DNA of 64,000 bases, taken from Tildeniella torsiva UHER 1998/13D (lineage in GTDB: Bacteria > Cyanobacteriota > Cyanobacteriia > Phormidesmidales > Phormidesmidaceae). The notes under the pieces are model-generated. The model worked only from the letters and a program-made list of their open reading frames with translations, ran no database searches and was not told the DNA's origin. Location: NCBI GenBank assembly GCA_019358835.1, contig JAHHIH010000028.1, positions 1-64,000 on the forward strand, written 5' to 3'. Positions within the stretch are counted from its first letter, which is position 1, and each line of letters begins with the position of its first letter. Made by a program: the position numbers and the translations under genes. Below, piece after piece: positions 8,227-19,000 of the stretch.

Positions 8227-9978
8227 TTAGGATGCCGCGACCTGAGGGGCACCCACGCTAACGACGGTTTGACGCAGCTCGGCGATCGCCTGCAATTGGT
8301 AATCATTGACCTCCTGAAGCTTAGTCACCGCTCCAGCCAAGTTCTCCAAAGACTGCCTCAGCCCGTTGACGCTCTCCTGCGCCGGGTTGAGCAGCTCTTC
8401 GCAAACCGCCAGCTTGCCCACTAAGCCCGCCAGGTCTTGCTGCTGCTGCCGCAGACCCGCCTCAAACGCCTCCACCTCAGCACGATGGGTAGTCAGGGCA
8501 GCCTCAGCCCCTTCGATCTCTCTTTTGAGCTGGCCAATGCCATCCTGGGTCTTCTTGACCTCGGTCTCTAGGGCCTGAATGCTATCTGTCGTATGCTGGC
8601 GCTGAGTGTCAATGGTGTTGAGCAGAGGCTCTAGATCTACCGCACTCACAGGCGTTTCTTCTACCGTCAGGCCCTGGCGTCGCCGCAGCACCGCCTGATG
8701 CTGGCTCAACAATTCTTCGCGCTCTAGCAAATTGCGCCGCTGGCCCACCAGGGTCTCGTTGAGCATTTGGTAGCGATCTTGCTCTTCTTCGATCTCGGTC
8801 TCTAGCTGAAGGCGCTCAAACTCGCTGGCCTGCTCAATCTTGAGCTGAATCTCATCGATGGCCTGCTGCTCTAGGGCTAGCTCCTCCTCCTGGTCAGAGA
8901 CAAACCGGGACATTTTCTCCAGGTCTTTTTCCAGATCGCCCACCATGGTTTGGAGCTGGTCTAAGTCCATAGCTTCCAGGGCCGCCACATCGACCTTTTT
9001 GCTCAGCCGCACCTTGTCGGTAGTATTGAGCAGATCGTAGATTTTCTGGTGCAGGTTGGCCTGGGCTTGCAGGGTATCGGTCAGAGTCTGAATCTGCTCC
9101 TGCTGGGTTTTAACCGCCTGCTGCCGCAGCTTTAGATCTTCGCGCTTGGCTACGAGCGCGGCTTCGGCCTGACGCCAGTCGGCCCAGCGCTGGGTGAGCT
9201 GGGTAGCCTGCTGGTCTAGCTCCTGCTGGCGCTGCTCCAAGCCTTGGCGCTGACCTTCGAGAGCTTGTCGATAGTCTCCCAGCAGGCCCTGATGATAGTT
9301 CAGCCCATCGGTGGCGTGGGTGAGCGGATCGCGCAGGGCTTCTACGGGCATCACGGCTTCGGTCAGGCGGTTGAGGGCACCTTGCAGATTAGCCACCTGT
9401 TCTGAATCCAGCCCAGCGGCAGTGACGCCTTCAGCCCGCTGCTCTTCCAGACGGCGCATTTCACCGTTGAGATGGGCCCAGGCACCCTCTAGGTCTTGAT
9501 TTTTGCGGGTGAGTTCTTCCTGCTGTTGCTCTAGGCTTTGGCGCAGCTGATCCAGCTCCTGGCGCTGGGCATCTAGCTGCTCGAGATCGGCTTCGGCCTG
9601 CTCAACCTGCTCCTGACGGGACTCTAGCTCCAGCTCGCGGCGGTTGAGTTCCTGGCTCTGGAAGGTGAGCGACTGCTTCCACTGCTCGATCTCCTCTTCC
9701 TGGGTCTTCGACTTTTTGCTCAGGTTAGAGAAGTTTTGCAAAATAGTGGTCAGCGATCGCCCCGCCTCATAGTGACGCTGGATCTGTCGGTTGCCGCTGA
9801 CGTCCACCATCACCAGGGCACCAGCGTTGTAGGAAGCATCATCCGGGGCCACCAGGGTCTCATCCCCAGTGACGGCGCTCCAGCTATTCTCGCTGCGCTG
9901 ACAGGCCAGCAGCTTGAATTCAGGCTTGCCGCTGCCAATAAACCCGGTCTTTTTCTGGACTTCTGCTAGGTACAGCAC
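8227..9978 (-). CDS. hmpF: Pilus motility taxis protein HmpF
   Basis: A 583-aa protein with a compact N-terminal region (residues 1-100, beginning MLYLAEVQKKTGF) and then about 400 residues of Gln/Glu/Leu-rich coiled coil. This layout and the N-terminus match HmpF of Nostoc punctiforme, a dynamic polar protein needed for type IV pilus activity in hormogonia. It lies divergently from the pilG-pilL taxis genes, which supports the assignment. The start is GTG at 9976-9978. No membrane segment is visible, so it is predicted to be cytoplasmic and to reach the membrane through partners. Confidence 0.88.
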   Translation of the reverse strand: MLYLAEVQKKTGFIGSGKPEFKLLACQRSENSWSAVTGDETLVAPDDASYNAGALVMVDVSGNRQIQRHYEAGRSLTTILQNFSNLSKKSKTQEEEIEQWKQSLTFQSQELNRRELELESRQEQVEQAEADLEQLDAQRQELDQLRQSLEQQQEELTRKNQDLEGAWAHLNGEMRRLEEQRAEGVTAAGLDSEQVANLQGALNRLTEAVMPVEALRDPLTHATDGLNYHQGLLGDYRQALEGQRQGLEQRQQELDQQATQLTQRWADWRQAEAALVAKREDLKLRQQAVKTQQEQIQTLTDTLQAQANLHQKIYDLLNTTDKVRLSKKVDVAALEAMDLDQLQTMVGDLEKDLEKMSRFVSDQEEELALEQQAIDEIQLKIEQASEFERLQLETEIEEEQDRYQMLNETLVGQRRNLLEREELLSQHQAVLRRRQGLTVEETPVSAVDLEPLLNTIDTQRQHTTDSIQALETEVKKTQDGIGQLKREIEGAEAALTTHRAEVEAFEAGLRQQQQDLAGLVGKLAVCEELLNPAQESVNGLRQSLENLAGAVTKLQEVNDYQLQAIAELRQTVVSVGAPQVAAS

Positions 9979-10824
9979 GCTGGTGGTCCTCGTGGCTTAG
10001 AACGTTAACGTTAGGGGAGTAAAGCTGACGCAGTCTTTAAGAATCTTGCATCTCTATCAACTAAGAGGGGTAGGTAAAGAGGCTGCCTGTTTATGTAAAC
10101 GATCTGGGGCTGCGTAAATGTGCGCTGATACAACATCTAGCTAGCTCTAGATTAGCTCAGAGCCTAAATTCTCAGGCATCCTGCCCTCACCTGAGCTACT
10201 GTCTATCCTAGTTGTACTGGCCTAGTCATACTGGGTCTACCCATAAACCCTATCGCAAACCCCCTGAGTCAGGGTAAAGTTCACGGCCTATCTGCCATGA
10301 GAACAACCGCGATCGCACCACAGTACCGATAGCCTAACGCCCTGAACCCAGGGTCAGAGGCTGAAGGTCAGGACTATTAATCATTGAGGGGTTACTTCCA
10401 CACGGCCAAAGCTAATGCGAATCTTAGCTAATTTTGACTGGGTAAAACCGTCATGTTAGATAACCAATCGCAGCTCGTAGACGACCCCGACTAGAAAGCA
10501 CACCTTTAGAGTTCCCCAAAATCATCCTGCCGAGCAGACCGCCACCACTAGAGTTCCCCGCGATCGCGCAGCATCGCCGACGAAGCGCCGTATACTGAGA
10601 GCACGCCGGGGCGGCGCGGCGCTCAGCCCCCTCAACCCCTAGGCCAATGCGCTGGCCATCCCAAATCAAACACTTCAGCCCAGCGGTACCAGCCCTCTAG
10701 CGAGCGATCGTTACGCCAAGAAAATCAAAGGGTACGATTGGTCTTCTAGTTAGGGCATGCTGAGTTCAGCCCCACCTTTCCTGGCCTGGCTAATCAGGTG
10801 CTGTTCCCATCCTTGGGTTGCCTC
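9979..10824. promoter_or_regulatory. Long divergent control region between hmpF and pilG
   Basis: About 850 bp without a convincing gene separates hmpF from the pil taxis operon. It holds an exact direct repeat of TAGAGTTCCCC at 10507-10517 and 10549-10559. A possible -10 TATACT lies near 10591-10596. A 72-codon minus-strand frame (10451-10669) has poor composition and is not supported. The size suggests several promoters or a non-coding transcript, but I recognise no known RNA. Confidence 0.5.
10507..10559. repeat. Paired 11-bp direct repeat, possible regulator site
   Basis: TAGAGTTCCCC occurs twice with start points 42 bp apart, four helical turns, so a protein bound at both would sit on the same DNA face. 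It lies about 270-320 bp upstream of the pilG start. A regulator is not known. Confidence 0.35.
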
Positions 10825-12096
10825 ATGCAGGGTTATCTGTCAGAAATTGATATTCGCAGCATTCTACAGCTCATCGAGCTAGGGCAGCGCACCGGCGAAC
10901 TGTACCTAGAAAGCTATGGTAGCACCGGTAACCAGTCCCCCAATCAATCCGTTGACGGAGCGCTCACGGCGACTGACTCGCGCTCCTGGCTAGTATTTTT
11001 AGCCAATGGACAACTCGTCTACGCCGGCACCACCGACAACAAGCTCGATCGCCTGCGCGACCATCTCTACCGCTACGGCATCGACCAGTCGCTACCAGAC
11101 CCCAGCACCACCGCTGCGATCGCCGCCTTTAACTCCCTCGAGTACGGTACCCTGTGGGCTCTGCTCGAACAGCACTTAATCACCCCCGACCAGGGCCGCA
11201 CCATTCTGAGCCACATGGTGCACGAGACGCTCTTTGACCTACTGAGCCTCCACCACGGTGCCTTTGTGTTTCAGCTCAGCTCAGCTCTCAGCCCCCAGTT
11301 GATGACCCATACCATCAGCGACCTAGTCACAGGCATCACCCAGCAAATTCAAACCTGGCACCAGCTGCACCCTCACCTACAATCCCCTGACCAATGCCCA
11401 GTGCTCCTGGCCCCCGAAGCCTTCCAAGCCAGCGTATCCACCCAGGTCTATCAGCGGATGGTCACCTGGATGGACGGCAAAACCTCCATTCGCCGCATTG
11501 CCCGCTACCTCGGCCGCGACCTGCTCAGCGTTGCCCGCAGCCTAGTCCCCGCCCTGCAGCAGGGGCAAATCAGCCTAGTCTACGGCCCTGCCGAGGCCAG
11601 CCTAGCTCCCAGTACCCAGCGGCCTGGCCCCGAGCGCTTACCCCGGATTGTCTGTGTCGATGACAGCACCACCGTTCGCCAGGCCGTCGAGCGTATTCTC
11701 GCTGGGCAGGGCTACGAAGCCACCTCCATTGGTAACCCCCTCAAAGCCCTGGGCTTGCTATTTCAGCTCCAGCCCAACCTGATTCTCTGCGATATCACCA
11801 TGCCCGAACTAGATGGGTACGAGCTGTGTGCCATGCTCAGGCACTCCAGCGCCTTCCGCCAAACCCCCATCGTCATGCTCACCGGCAAAGACGGCTTTTT
11901 AGACCGGGTTAAAGCCAGAATGGTAGGTGCAACCGACTATTTGACCAAGCCCTTTGGCCCCGGCGAACTGCTAGCGCTGGTCGAAAAGTACGCTGGCCCC
12001 GGCGACCTCAACCGCCCCCGCCCCGACACCCTGCTGGCCGAAGCCATCGAAGACGAATTCGACATCGACTTTAGCAAGGCTCCGATGCCCCAGTAA
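10825..12096 (+). CDS. pilG: PatA/PilG-type response regulator (PATAN + REC)
   Basis: A 423-aa two-domain regulator. The N-terminal PATAN (DUF4388) region begins MQGYLSEIDIRSILQLIELG; the C-terminal receiver has the acidic pair in IVCVDDSTTVRQ, the phospho-acceptor Asp in LILCDITMPELDG, Thr in MLTGKD and Lys in TKPF. This matches PilG (PixG/HmpA-type), the output regulator of cyanobacterial pilus taxis that links the kinase PilL to pilus motors. ATG at 10825 is preferred over the upstream GTG at 10798, because homologues start at this Met. It heads the taxis gene series, followed 255 bp later by pilH. Confidence 0.92.
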   Translation: MQGYLSEIDIRSILQLIELGQRTGELYLESYGSTGNQSPNQSVDGALTATDSRSWLVFLANGQLVYAGTTDNKLDRLRDHLYRYGIDQSLPDPSTTAAIAAFNSLEYGTLWALLEQHLITPDQGRTILSHMVHETLFDLLSLHHGAFVFQLSSALSPQLMTHTISDLVTGITQQIQTWHQLHPHLQSPDQCPVLLAPEAFQASVSTQVYQRMVTWMDGKTSIRRIARYLGRDLLSVARSLVPALQQGQISLVYGPAEASLAPSTQRPGPERLPRIVCVDDSTTVRQAVERILAGQGYEATSIGNPLKALGLLFQLQPNLILCDITMPELDGYELCAMLRHSSAFRQTPIVMLTGKDGFLDRVKARMVGATDYLTKPFGPGELLALVEKYAGPGDLNRPRPDTLLAEAIEDEFDIDFSKAPMPQ

Positions 12097-12230
12097 CATT
12101 CCTTAGCCTAACCAGGGTTTTTGCATCAATTCCGATAAGATTCGCCATAATCTAAACAACCCGGTTGATTAATTTATCTAAACCGACAGCATAGCCTGCG
12201 TTTGAGGGTACGTTAGAGTCACAGGTTTGG

Positions 12231-12250
12231 AGCCCTTCGGGGCTGCTTTT
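12231..12250 (+). terminator. Possible intrinsic terminator after pilG
   Basis: AGCCC and GGGCT flank a TTCG tetraloop, followed two bases later by TTTT. It would reduce read-through from pilG into pilH. The five-pair stem is short, so it may be partial. Confidence 0.45.
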
Positions 12251-12320
12251 AAGCGCGGTCAGGTTGTGTCTTAAGCCCTTATCGGCGATAGTCGCACAGC
12301 ATCACTGACGGTTTATGTCT

Positions 12321-12341
12321 GGCCATTTAGCTGGCCTTTTT
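12321..12341 (+). terminator. Hairpin with T-run just before pilH
   Basis: GGCCA and TGGCC flank a six-base loop and are followed directly by TTTTT, 10 bases before the pilH ATG. It has the form of an intrinsic terminator but sits in the leader of pilH, so it may act as an attenuator or affect ribosome access. Confidence 0.5.
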
Positions 12342-12351
12342 GAATCAACCT

Positions 12352-12717
12352 ATGAGTACAGTTCTGGTGGTAGAAGATAGTATTCCTCAGCGGGAAATGA
12401 TTACCGAGTTACTACGGGGCATTGGCCTCAGCGTTACCGTAGCCAGCGATGGCATGGAGGCCCTCGAGCAAATGCAGAGCCAGCGTCCGGACATGGTTGT
12501 GCTCGATATCGTGATGCCTCGCATGAACGGCTACGAGCTGTGTCGCCGCATCAAAGCCGATCCCTCTACCCAAAATGTACCTGTAGTCATGTGTTCTTCC
12601 AAAGGCGAAGAGTTTGACCGTTACTGGGGCATGAAACAGGGGGCAGACGCTTACATTGCCAAGCCGTTTCAGCCCACCGAGCTGGTCGGCACGGTGAAGC
12701 AGCTGCTCAGGGGATAG
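12352..12717 (+). CDS. pilH: CheY-like response regulator PilH
   Basis: A 121-aa single receiver domain. The acidic pair is in VVEDS, the phospho-acceptor is D52 in VVLDIVMPRMNG, and the switch residues are Ser in CSSKG and Lys in AKPF. It corresponds to PilH/HmpB of cyanobacterial pilus taxis systems and should be a phosphorylation target of PilL. The ATG at 12352 is preferred over the TTG at 12340. It lies 44 bp before pilI. No DNA-binding output domain is present, as expected for a CheY-type protein. Confidence 0.95.
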   Translation: MSTVLVVEDSIPQREMITELLRGIGLSVTVASDGMEALEQMQSQRPDMVVLDIVMPRMNGYELCRRIKADPSTQNVPVVMCSSKGEEFDRYWGMKQGADAYIAKPFQPTELVGTVKQLLRG

Positions 12718-12761
12718 GGTTCAAAGAGTGATGCAACAGAGGGCAACATACTAACAGGCTT

Positions 12762-13292
12762 ATGGTAGGCAATCCTGACTTTCTCACCCAGACTGGGCAA
12801 GACCAAGATCCAGAGCTACAAGAGCTGGAAACGCCCGATGGCGAGCTATTTTTGCGCTTCTTCGTCACCCCCGAAGACGAATTTGCGCTGCCTGCCACCG
12901 GTATTCGTCGCATTATTGAGCAGCCTCCCGATCGCATCACGCCTATCCCCAATGTGTCGCACCTGCTGCTGGGTACCCTCAACGAACAGGGACGGGTGGT
13001 GTGGGTAGCTGACCTCGGCCAATTTCTCGGCTATTCATCGGTGCTCAACACCGATCGCCCCGAGATTTCGGTCATCGCCATTGAAGATCAGGGAACTATG
13101 CTAGGCTTGGCCGTTAACCGAATTGTGGGCACCCGCTGGCTCAACCCCGACAAAACCCGGGTGTCAGACAATAGCCCCGACACAATGGCTCCATTTTTGC
13201 GCGGTGAATGGGTCATTGACGCTGAGGAAAACAAAACCCTCAGGCTGCTCGACCACGTTGCTGTTATTCGTTCAGCCCGCTGGGCCACCTAG
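12762..13292 (+). CDS. pilI: CheW-like adaptor PilI
   Basis: A 176-aa single CheW domain that should couple the receptor PilJ to the kinase PilL. The core starts near residue 28 with FLRFFVTPEDEFALP and contains the VSHLLLGTLNEQGRVVWVADL motif, typical of CheW (the N-L-R-G-x-V-P-V-D-L equivalent), and ends at a conserved DHVAVIRS strand. The short acidic N-terminal tail is extra. It is positioned between pilH and pilJ, the order known from Synechocystis pilGHIJL and Nostoc hmp loci. Confidence 0.92.
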   Translation: MVGNPDFLTQTGQDQDPELQELETPDGELFLRFFVTPEDEFALPATGIRRIIEQPPDRITPIPNVSHLLLGTLNEQGRVVWVADLGQFLGYSSVLNTDRPEISVIAIEDQGTMLGLAVNRIVGTRWLNPDKTRVSDNSPDTMAPFLRGEWVIDAEENKTLRLLDHVAVIRSARWAT

Positions 13293-13343
13293 GCTTAGCC
13301 CCATCCTTACCCCTTAGGACACTTGCACCGGCAGGAGAAGACC

Positions 13344-15992
13344 ATGGCTTCAGGCATCGATTACTCTCAAGCCTATCAAAAAGCAGAACGGGCCTACGTA
13401 CAGGGCAACTACTCGGAGGCTGCGGCAGTTATCGATCAGCTGGCCGATGATTACCCTGAAGACCCCAGTGTGCTATTGCTGCGGGGCCACATTTACTGCT
13501 ACGGCCTACAGCAATACAATGTCGCTGCGGCCCAGTACAGCGCCGTGCTCGATCTAACCTCCGAGCCAGAATACGTCGATTACGCCAGCAACGGTCTTGA
13601 CTACGCCAACCAGTTCTCCGCAGAGGCATCCTCCGGAGCCGCCGTGGACTATGAAACCGATGCCGGAGACACGTTCTTTGACGCTGGTGCATCAATGTCG
13701 ATGGGTTTAGAGAGCAGCGTTGGTGCCTCTGGTGGCGCAGAGCTGTCAGATAACCATCTCGACCTCGGCGACTTTAGCCTAGCGGACGACATGCCAGGCT
13801 CGATCGCCAACGGCGGGTTTGGCAATCCTTCCCTAGCCGACCCCTTTGCGGCCGACCCCTTTGCCACCAACGACCCCTTTGCGACAGATCCTAGCGATGG
13901 AGCAGGTTCTAGCTTTGGCACTAGCTCCGGCAGCGGCTGGGCTGAGGGTCAAGAGAGCTTAGACGATATCACCTTTGATGATGACGCCTCCTTTGATTCT
14001 CTGGAGGTAGGCCAGGCTGACGACCCCTTTGGTGGGGCTGCCGAGGCCCATGACGGTGACCTCTACAGCGACATGGAGCTAGCTTCCCACGGCTTTGACC
14101 AGGGCTGGCCCCCCGCAGATGACGGCGGTGACGACATGACGGTGTTTGCGCCTGAGCCCGACCTCTTGACCGACGACCTCGATACCGCTGGCGATAGCTC
14201 CGATCTCGACTACAACGCCTACGCCGACAATGGATACATGCCTGATTTAGACGATAGCGCCCAGCCCAGCAGCAACGTTGACTTTTTAGACGAATTTAGC
14301 GACTTTGACGACCTGGGCAACCTGCCCGACTTTGAGCTGTCAGACAGTTCTGCCGGGTTTACCACACCCTCGGTCGGCACCTCAGGACTGACCTCCACCG
14401 ATGACAGTGGCTTTAACGGGGGCACTTCCGCCTTTGACCTCAGCGACATGAACGATCAGGCGGTGATCAGCGACGACGATATTTTCAGCATTGCGGGTGC
14501 TAGCGATAGCCTGCCCGTGTTTACCCAAACCGACAGCCACGACGTGGAAGCGGTGACCACTGAGCAGGACTGGCTGGGCTTTTTAGACAACGCTCCCATG
14601 TCGACTAAAGAGCTGATCGTGGCCATTGCCGCTGGCGTTGCCTCGGCCCTAGCGGTAGGTGTGATCAACTTTGCCGCATCGACCCTACAGCCAGGACGGT
14701 CGATGCCTAAGGCCGTGCATGCAGCCATGGCCCTGGCCGGTGGAGTAGCCGGGTTTGGCTCAGCCCTAGTGGTGGGGCGTTTGGCCCACCGCCAGGTAGG
14801 CCGCAGTGTTGATGATTTACAACAGCAGTTTGATACCGTAATTAGGGGCAATTTGTCGGCCCGGGCCACGGTGTTTACCGAAGATGAGTTTGGTCGGCTG
14901 GCCAGCAGCTTTAACAAAATGTCGCGGGTGATTTTAACCACCACTAGCGAAGCCCAGCGTAAAGCCCAGGAGCAAGAGCAGGCCAAGGAAGACCTCCAGC
15001 GCCAGGTAATTCGTCTGCTAGACGACGTGGAAGGGGCGGCTCGGGGCGACCTGACCGTGCAGGCGGAGGTCACCGCCGACGTACTCGGAGCCGTAGCCGA
15101 CTCCTTTAACCTCACTATTCAAAACCTGCGGGAGATTGTGGAACAGGTGAGTGTGGCCGCTCGCCAGGTGAGCAAGGGGTCTACAGAAAACGAGATTTTT
15201 GCCCGCAGTCTGTCGGCAGACGCCCTGCGCCAGGCCGAGGAGCTAGCGGTGACGCTGAACTCGGTGCAGGTGATGACCGACTCGATTCAGCGGGTGGCCG
15301 AGAGCGCTCGCGAGGCGGAGGAAGTGGCCCGCACCGCATCCTCTACCGCCCTGAAGGGGGGTGAGTCGGTAGAGCGGACGGTGGCAGGTATTCTCGAGAT
15401 TCGCGAAACGGTGGCGGAAACCACTCGCAAGGTGAAGCGTCTAGCGGAATCTTCCCAGGAAATTTCGAAGATTGTGGCGTTGATTTCGCAGATTGCCTCC
15501 CGCACTAACCTGCTGGCCTTAAACGCCAGTATTGAGGCGGCGCGGGCTGGGGAAGCGGGTCGGGGCTTCGCCATTGTGGCCGACGAGGTGCGGCAGCTAG
15601 CCGACCGGGCGGCCAAGGCATCGAAAGAGATTGAGCAGATCGTGCTGCAAATTCAAAGTGAGACGGGCGGGGTAATGACCGCTATGGAAGAGGGCACCCA
15701 GCAGGTGATTGAGGGCACCCGCTTGGCGGAGCAGGCGAAGCGATCGCTCGAAGACATCATTCAGGTGTCAAACCGCATTGACGTGCTAGTGCGATCGATT
15801 ACCGCTGACACCGTAGAGCAGACCGAGACCTCCCGCGCCGTAGCCCAGGTGATGCAATCGGTAGAACTCACGGCCCAGGAGACTTCTCAGGAGGCCCAAA
15901 GGGTATCGGGATCGCTCCAGAATCTGGTGGGGGTTGCCCGCGATCTGCTGACCTCCGTGGAGCGCTTTAAAGTGAATAAAACAGATAGCTAG
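13344..15992 (+). CDS. pilJ: Methyl-accepting chemotaxis protein PilJ (HmpD-type)
   Basis: An 882-aa pilus-taxis receptor. Residues 1-80 form a TPR-like pair ([20 protein letters not shown]), then about 330 acidic, probably disordered residues with tandem DPFA units, then two membrane helices (about 423-444 and 459-480) with only a short loop between them. HAMP-like segments follow (about 480-615) and the C-terminal signalling hairpin has the conserved [20 protein letters not shown] tip. No periplasmic sensor domain is present, so the input is probably cytoplasmic or from a membrane partner. ATG at 13344 follows an AGGAG; the TTG at 13323 is less likely. It lies between pilI and pilL. Confidence 0.93.
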   Translation: MASGIDYSQAYQKAERAYVQGNYSEAAAVIDQLADDYPEDPSVLLLRGHIYCYGLQQYNVAAAQYSAVLDLTSEPEYVDYASNGLDYANQFSAEASSGAAVDYETDAGDTFFDAGASMSMGLESSVGASGGAELSDNHLDLGDFSLADDMPGSIANGGFGNPSLADPFAADPFATNDPFATDPSDGAGSSFGTSSGSGWAEGQESLDDITFDDDASFDSLEVGQADDPFGGAAEAHDGDLYSDMELASHGFDQGWPPADDGGDDMTVFAPEPDLLTDDLDTAGDSSDLDYNAYADNGYMPDLDDSAQPSSNVDFLDEFSDFDDLGNLPDFELSDSSAGFTTPSVGTSGLTSTDDSGFNGGTSAFDLSDMNDQAVISDDDIFSIAGASDSLPVFTQTDSHDVEAVTTEQDWLGFLDNAPMSTKELIVAIAAGVASALAVGVINFAASTLQPGRSMPKAVHAAMALAGGVAGFGSALVVGRLAHRQVGRSVDDLQQQFDTVIRGNLSARATVFTEDEFGRLASSFNKMSRVILTTTSEAQRKAQEQEQAKEDLQRQVIRLLDDVEGAARGDLTVQAEVTADVLGAVADSFNLTIQNLREIVEQVSVAARQVSKGSTENEIFARSLSADALRQAEELAVTLNSVQVMTDSIQRVAESAREAEEVARTASSTALKGGESVERTVAGILEIRETVAETTRKVKRLAESSQEISKIVALISQIASRTNLLALNASIEAARAGEAGRGFAIVADEVRQLADRAAKASKEIEQIVLQIQSETGGVMTAMEEGTQQVIEGTRLAEQAKRSLEDIIQVSNRIDVLVRSITADTVEQTETSRAVAQVMQSVELTAQETSQEAQRVSGSLQNLVGVARDLLTSVERFKVNKTDS

Positions 15993-16053
15993 GTGCAGTT
16001 AGTCAACGGGAGCGAGCCGGACGCGGTCAAAAAGCATTCAGAGGGGAATTGAC

Positions 16054-19000
16054 ATGTCGCCTGAAGATCAAAAACGCATCTTGGGGTACTTCATCGAAGA
16101 AGCCAAGGATCATCTCAACACCATTGAGCAGGGTTTGCTGAACCTGACGGACACCCTCAACGACTCTGAGATGATGAATGAAGTGTTTCGGGCGGCCCAC
16201 TCAGTAAAAGGCGGGGCAGCCATGCTGGGGCTCAACAGCATTCAGCGCACCAGTCACCGCATGGAAGACTTCTTTAAGGTGATGAAAGAGTCGCCGATGC
16301 GCCCCGATCGCGACCTAGAAACCATGTTGCTGCAAATTTTCGACGGGCTGCAAGAGCAGTTGGAGCAGCTGCAAAGCCCCTTTGGCCTCACCAACGACCA
16401 AGCCCAGGAAATTATGGCTCCCCTAGAGCCCATTTTTGTGCAGGCTGAGGCTCACCTCGACGCACTGGTAGCCGCCGCCCCAGCAGCAGTTCCCGCCGCT
16501 GCGCCGCCGCGTCCCGCAACGGTAGCGGCAGCACCTCACCCCGAAACCAGCGCCCTTCAACTTGTGTTCCGTAGCGATGTCCCGGCGCTGCTGCGAGACA
16601 TGCTGGCTACCTTTAAGCAGCCCGACAGCAGCACCTCACGCCAAGCCCTCAATCGCCTGTGCCAGCGCATGCACAGCCTGGGCGAACAGTTTGAGCTGTC
16701 CCAGTGGTGCGCCCTGACGCAGGTGGTAGAGGGGGCGATCGCCAACCCAGCCCAGACCTACCGCTCGCTCGCGCCAGTGGTAATCAAAGACCTGAAGCAG
16801 GCCCAAGACCAGGTGCTAGCCGGAGCCAGCGGCCAAGTAGCTGCCTCTAGAGCGCTACAAGACCTGCTGCCGGTTCAAGTCGAGCCCGATTTGGCTAGCG
16901 ACGACTCCACCCTTGATGCACTGCTGGCCGAGGCGCTTAACGACGATGCTGACGGGCCTGATCTAGCCGACTTGTTTGCCGCTGCTGAGGAAGGCGATGC
17001 CGACGATCTGACCCTAGACAGCCCTGAAAATTGGCTAGATGACCTGACCCTAGACAGCCCGGACAACGTGACCGAAACCGGTTTAGAGTCGGTCTTTGGC
17101 CAGTTCGATGGATCGCTACCCTCTGAACCCACCATGCCCCAAGGAATGGCTGGCAGCATAGGGCCAGAGGTGGGGGCCGCAGAACTCAACAGTCTAGCCG
17201 ATTTGTTTGAGGGTGCCTCCGACAGCCTGGCCGACATTTGGGAAGAAGATCTATCAGAGGTCTCCCTTGACGATTTAGACCCAAAAAATGGCGTAACCGC
17301 CGATCGCAGCGACTCTGAGTTTGCCGATTTGTTTGCTCCTGAGGCGGCGACTCAAGAGCTTGAACCTGCTGAGAATCCTGCCATTGACGATATGGCTAGC
17401 CTGTTTGGCTACGATCTCGATGCCGGATCAGCCGCCGAGGCTCCTACAGTCAGCGAGCCGACCCTAGGGATCGACCAGGCGGTCGATTTATTCATTGACG
17501 ATGTAGCATCGGTTTCTATAGCCACGGCTGGCGCAGAAACCGCCGTAGACCCTCTCGCTGATTTTCTTGACGATGCGCCCAGCTTTGGCGCAGAGACCAG
17601 GGTCGACGTTCCCCTGGATGATTTTTTCGCTATGGATGAGTCTGCCGAGGCCCGTGAGGCCAACGCCGCCAGCGACGAGGTCGATAGCTTTTTTGATGCC
17701 CTCTCCGATGACGATTTCATCGACGATGACGATGCCCACACCATGCCCGAGCTGCACCTAGAGCTGGATCTAGATAGCTCAAGCAGCGGCGGCTCTGAAG
17801 CTGACAACGGGCTTTTTAGCCATGAGTCATCGAGTCTACTCACGGCAGACGGTCACGCCCCTGGCATAGAGGCAGTGGAGGCAGCGGGTACAACAAACCT
17901 CTTGGATGAAGCCGATCCCTCTTTAGATGACCCATTTGGGGAACTAAACCTGACCGACAGTGCGTTTGATCTGGCGTTTGACGATATCCCTGACGAAGCC
18001 AGTGTTGAGCCTGAGTTAACAGCGACCGAGGCCGAGACCAGTTTTGACATCCCCACCAATGACAGCGACGGAGCCGAGCTGACCGCCGCATCATTCGAGA
18101 GCTATGGGGGTGGAGCTGAAGACACAGCTGAGGAAGCCAGCTTTGCCGATTTAGAAAGCCTGCTCGACGAACCCATGCTTGAGTTTGATCAATTGCCTGG
18201 TTCAGAGGAATCTCTGAGCGATGGGCTGGGGCTAGCAGACAATGCCTTTGCCGATATGTTTGAGGGGGATGCCTACAGCAACAACGGCTATACAGAGGCT
18301 CTGCCTACACCTGTTAGTCAAGGCTTTGACGACTATGGTCTCGATGACAACAGCTTTGACGATCTAGAAGCCCTGATTGGGGAAGAGGCTCCGGTCACCG
18401 ATGCTGCGGCTTCTGGGCAAACAGCCAGTGGGTTCCCAACGCCTTTCCCCAGCGGAGCCAGCCTGCCCAGCGACGATCGCCCCTTTGAAAACGGCGATGA
18501 CGAATTTGGCGACCTTGAAAAGCTGTTGGAAGAAGCCGACCAGCTGGGCGGCTCGGCTCCATCTGTAGGGTCTCGCCGAGGGGCATCAATGCAGGCCGCT
18601 CGGCGATCGCCCCGCCGAGCCACCAACACCACCGACCAAACCATGCGCGTTTCGGTGGGCCACCTCGACACCCTGAGCAACCTGGTGGGGGAACTGGTGG
18701 TCAACCGCAACTCCCTAGAGCAAGATCAGGAACGCCTGCGGCAGTTTCTCGACAACCTGCTGCACCAGGTCTCGCAGCTCAACGATGTCGGCCAACGCAT
18801 GCGCGATTTATACGAGCGATCGCTGCTGGAGAGCTCATTAATTGCCAACCGCCAGGCCTTTGCCCTGGGGGTTTCTTCCTCTGACCGAGGCGGTGGTCAT
18901 GCCACCGGGGCCACCTTTGACGCTCTGGAGATGGATCGCTTCACCGGCTTCCACACCCTTTCCCAGGAGATGATCGAGCTGATTGTGCGGGTGCGGGAGG

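Noticed and set aside
10451-10669. 72-codon minus-strand frame between hmpF and pilG
   Set aside because: No ribosome binding site, unusual composition and no domain; more likely part of the control region.
14456-15115. Minus-strand Ser-rich frame of 219 codons
   Set aside because: Antisense to pilJ; its composition mirrors the Asp- and Ala-rich coding strand, and it has no start signal.
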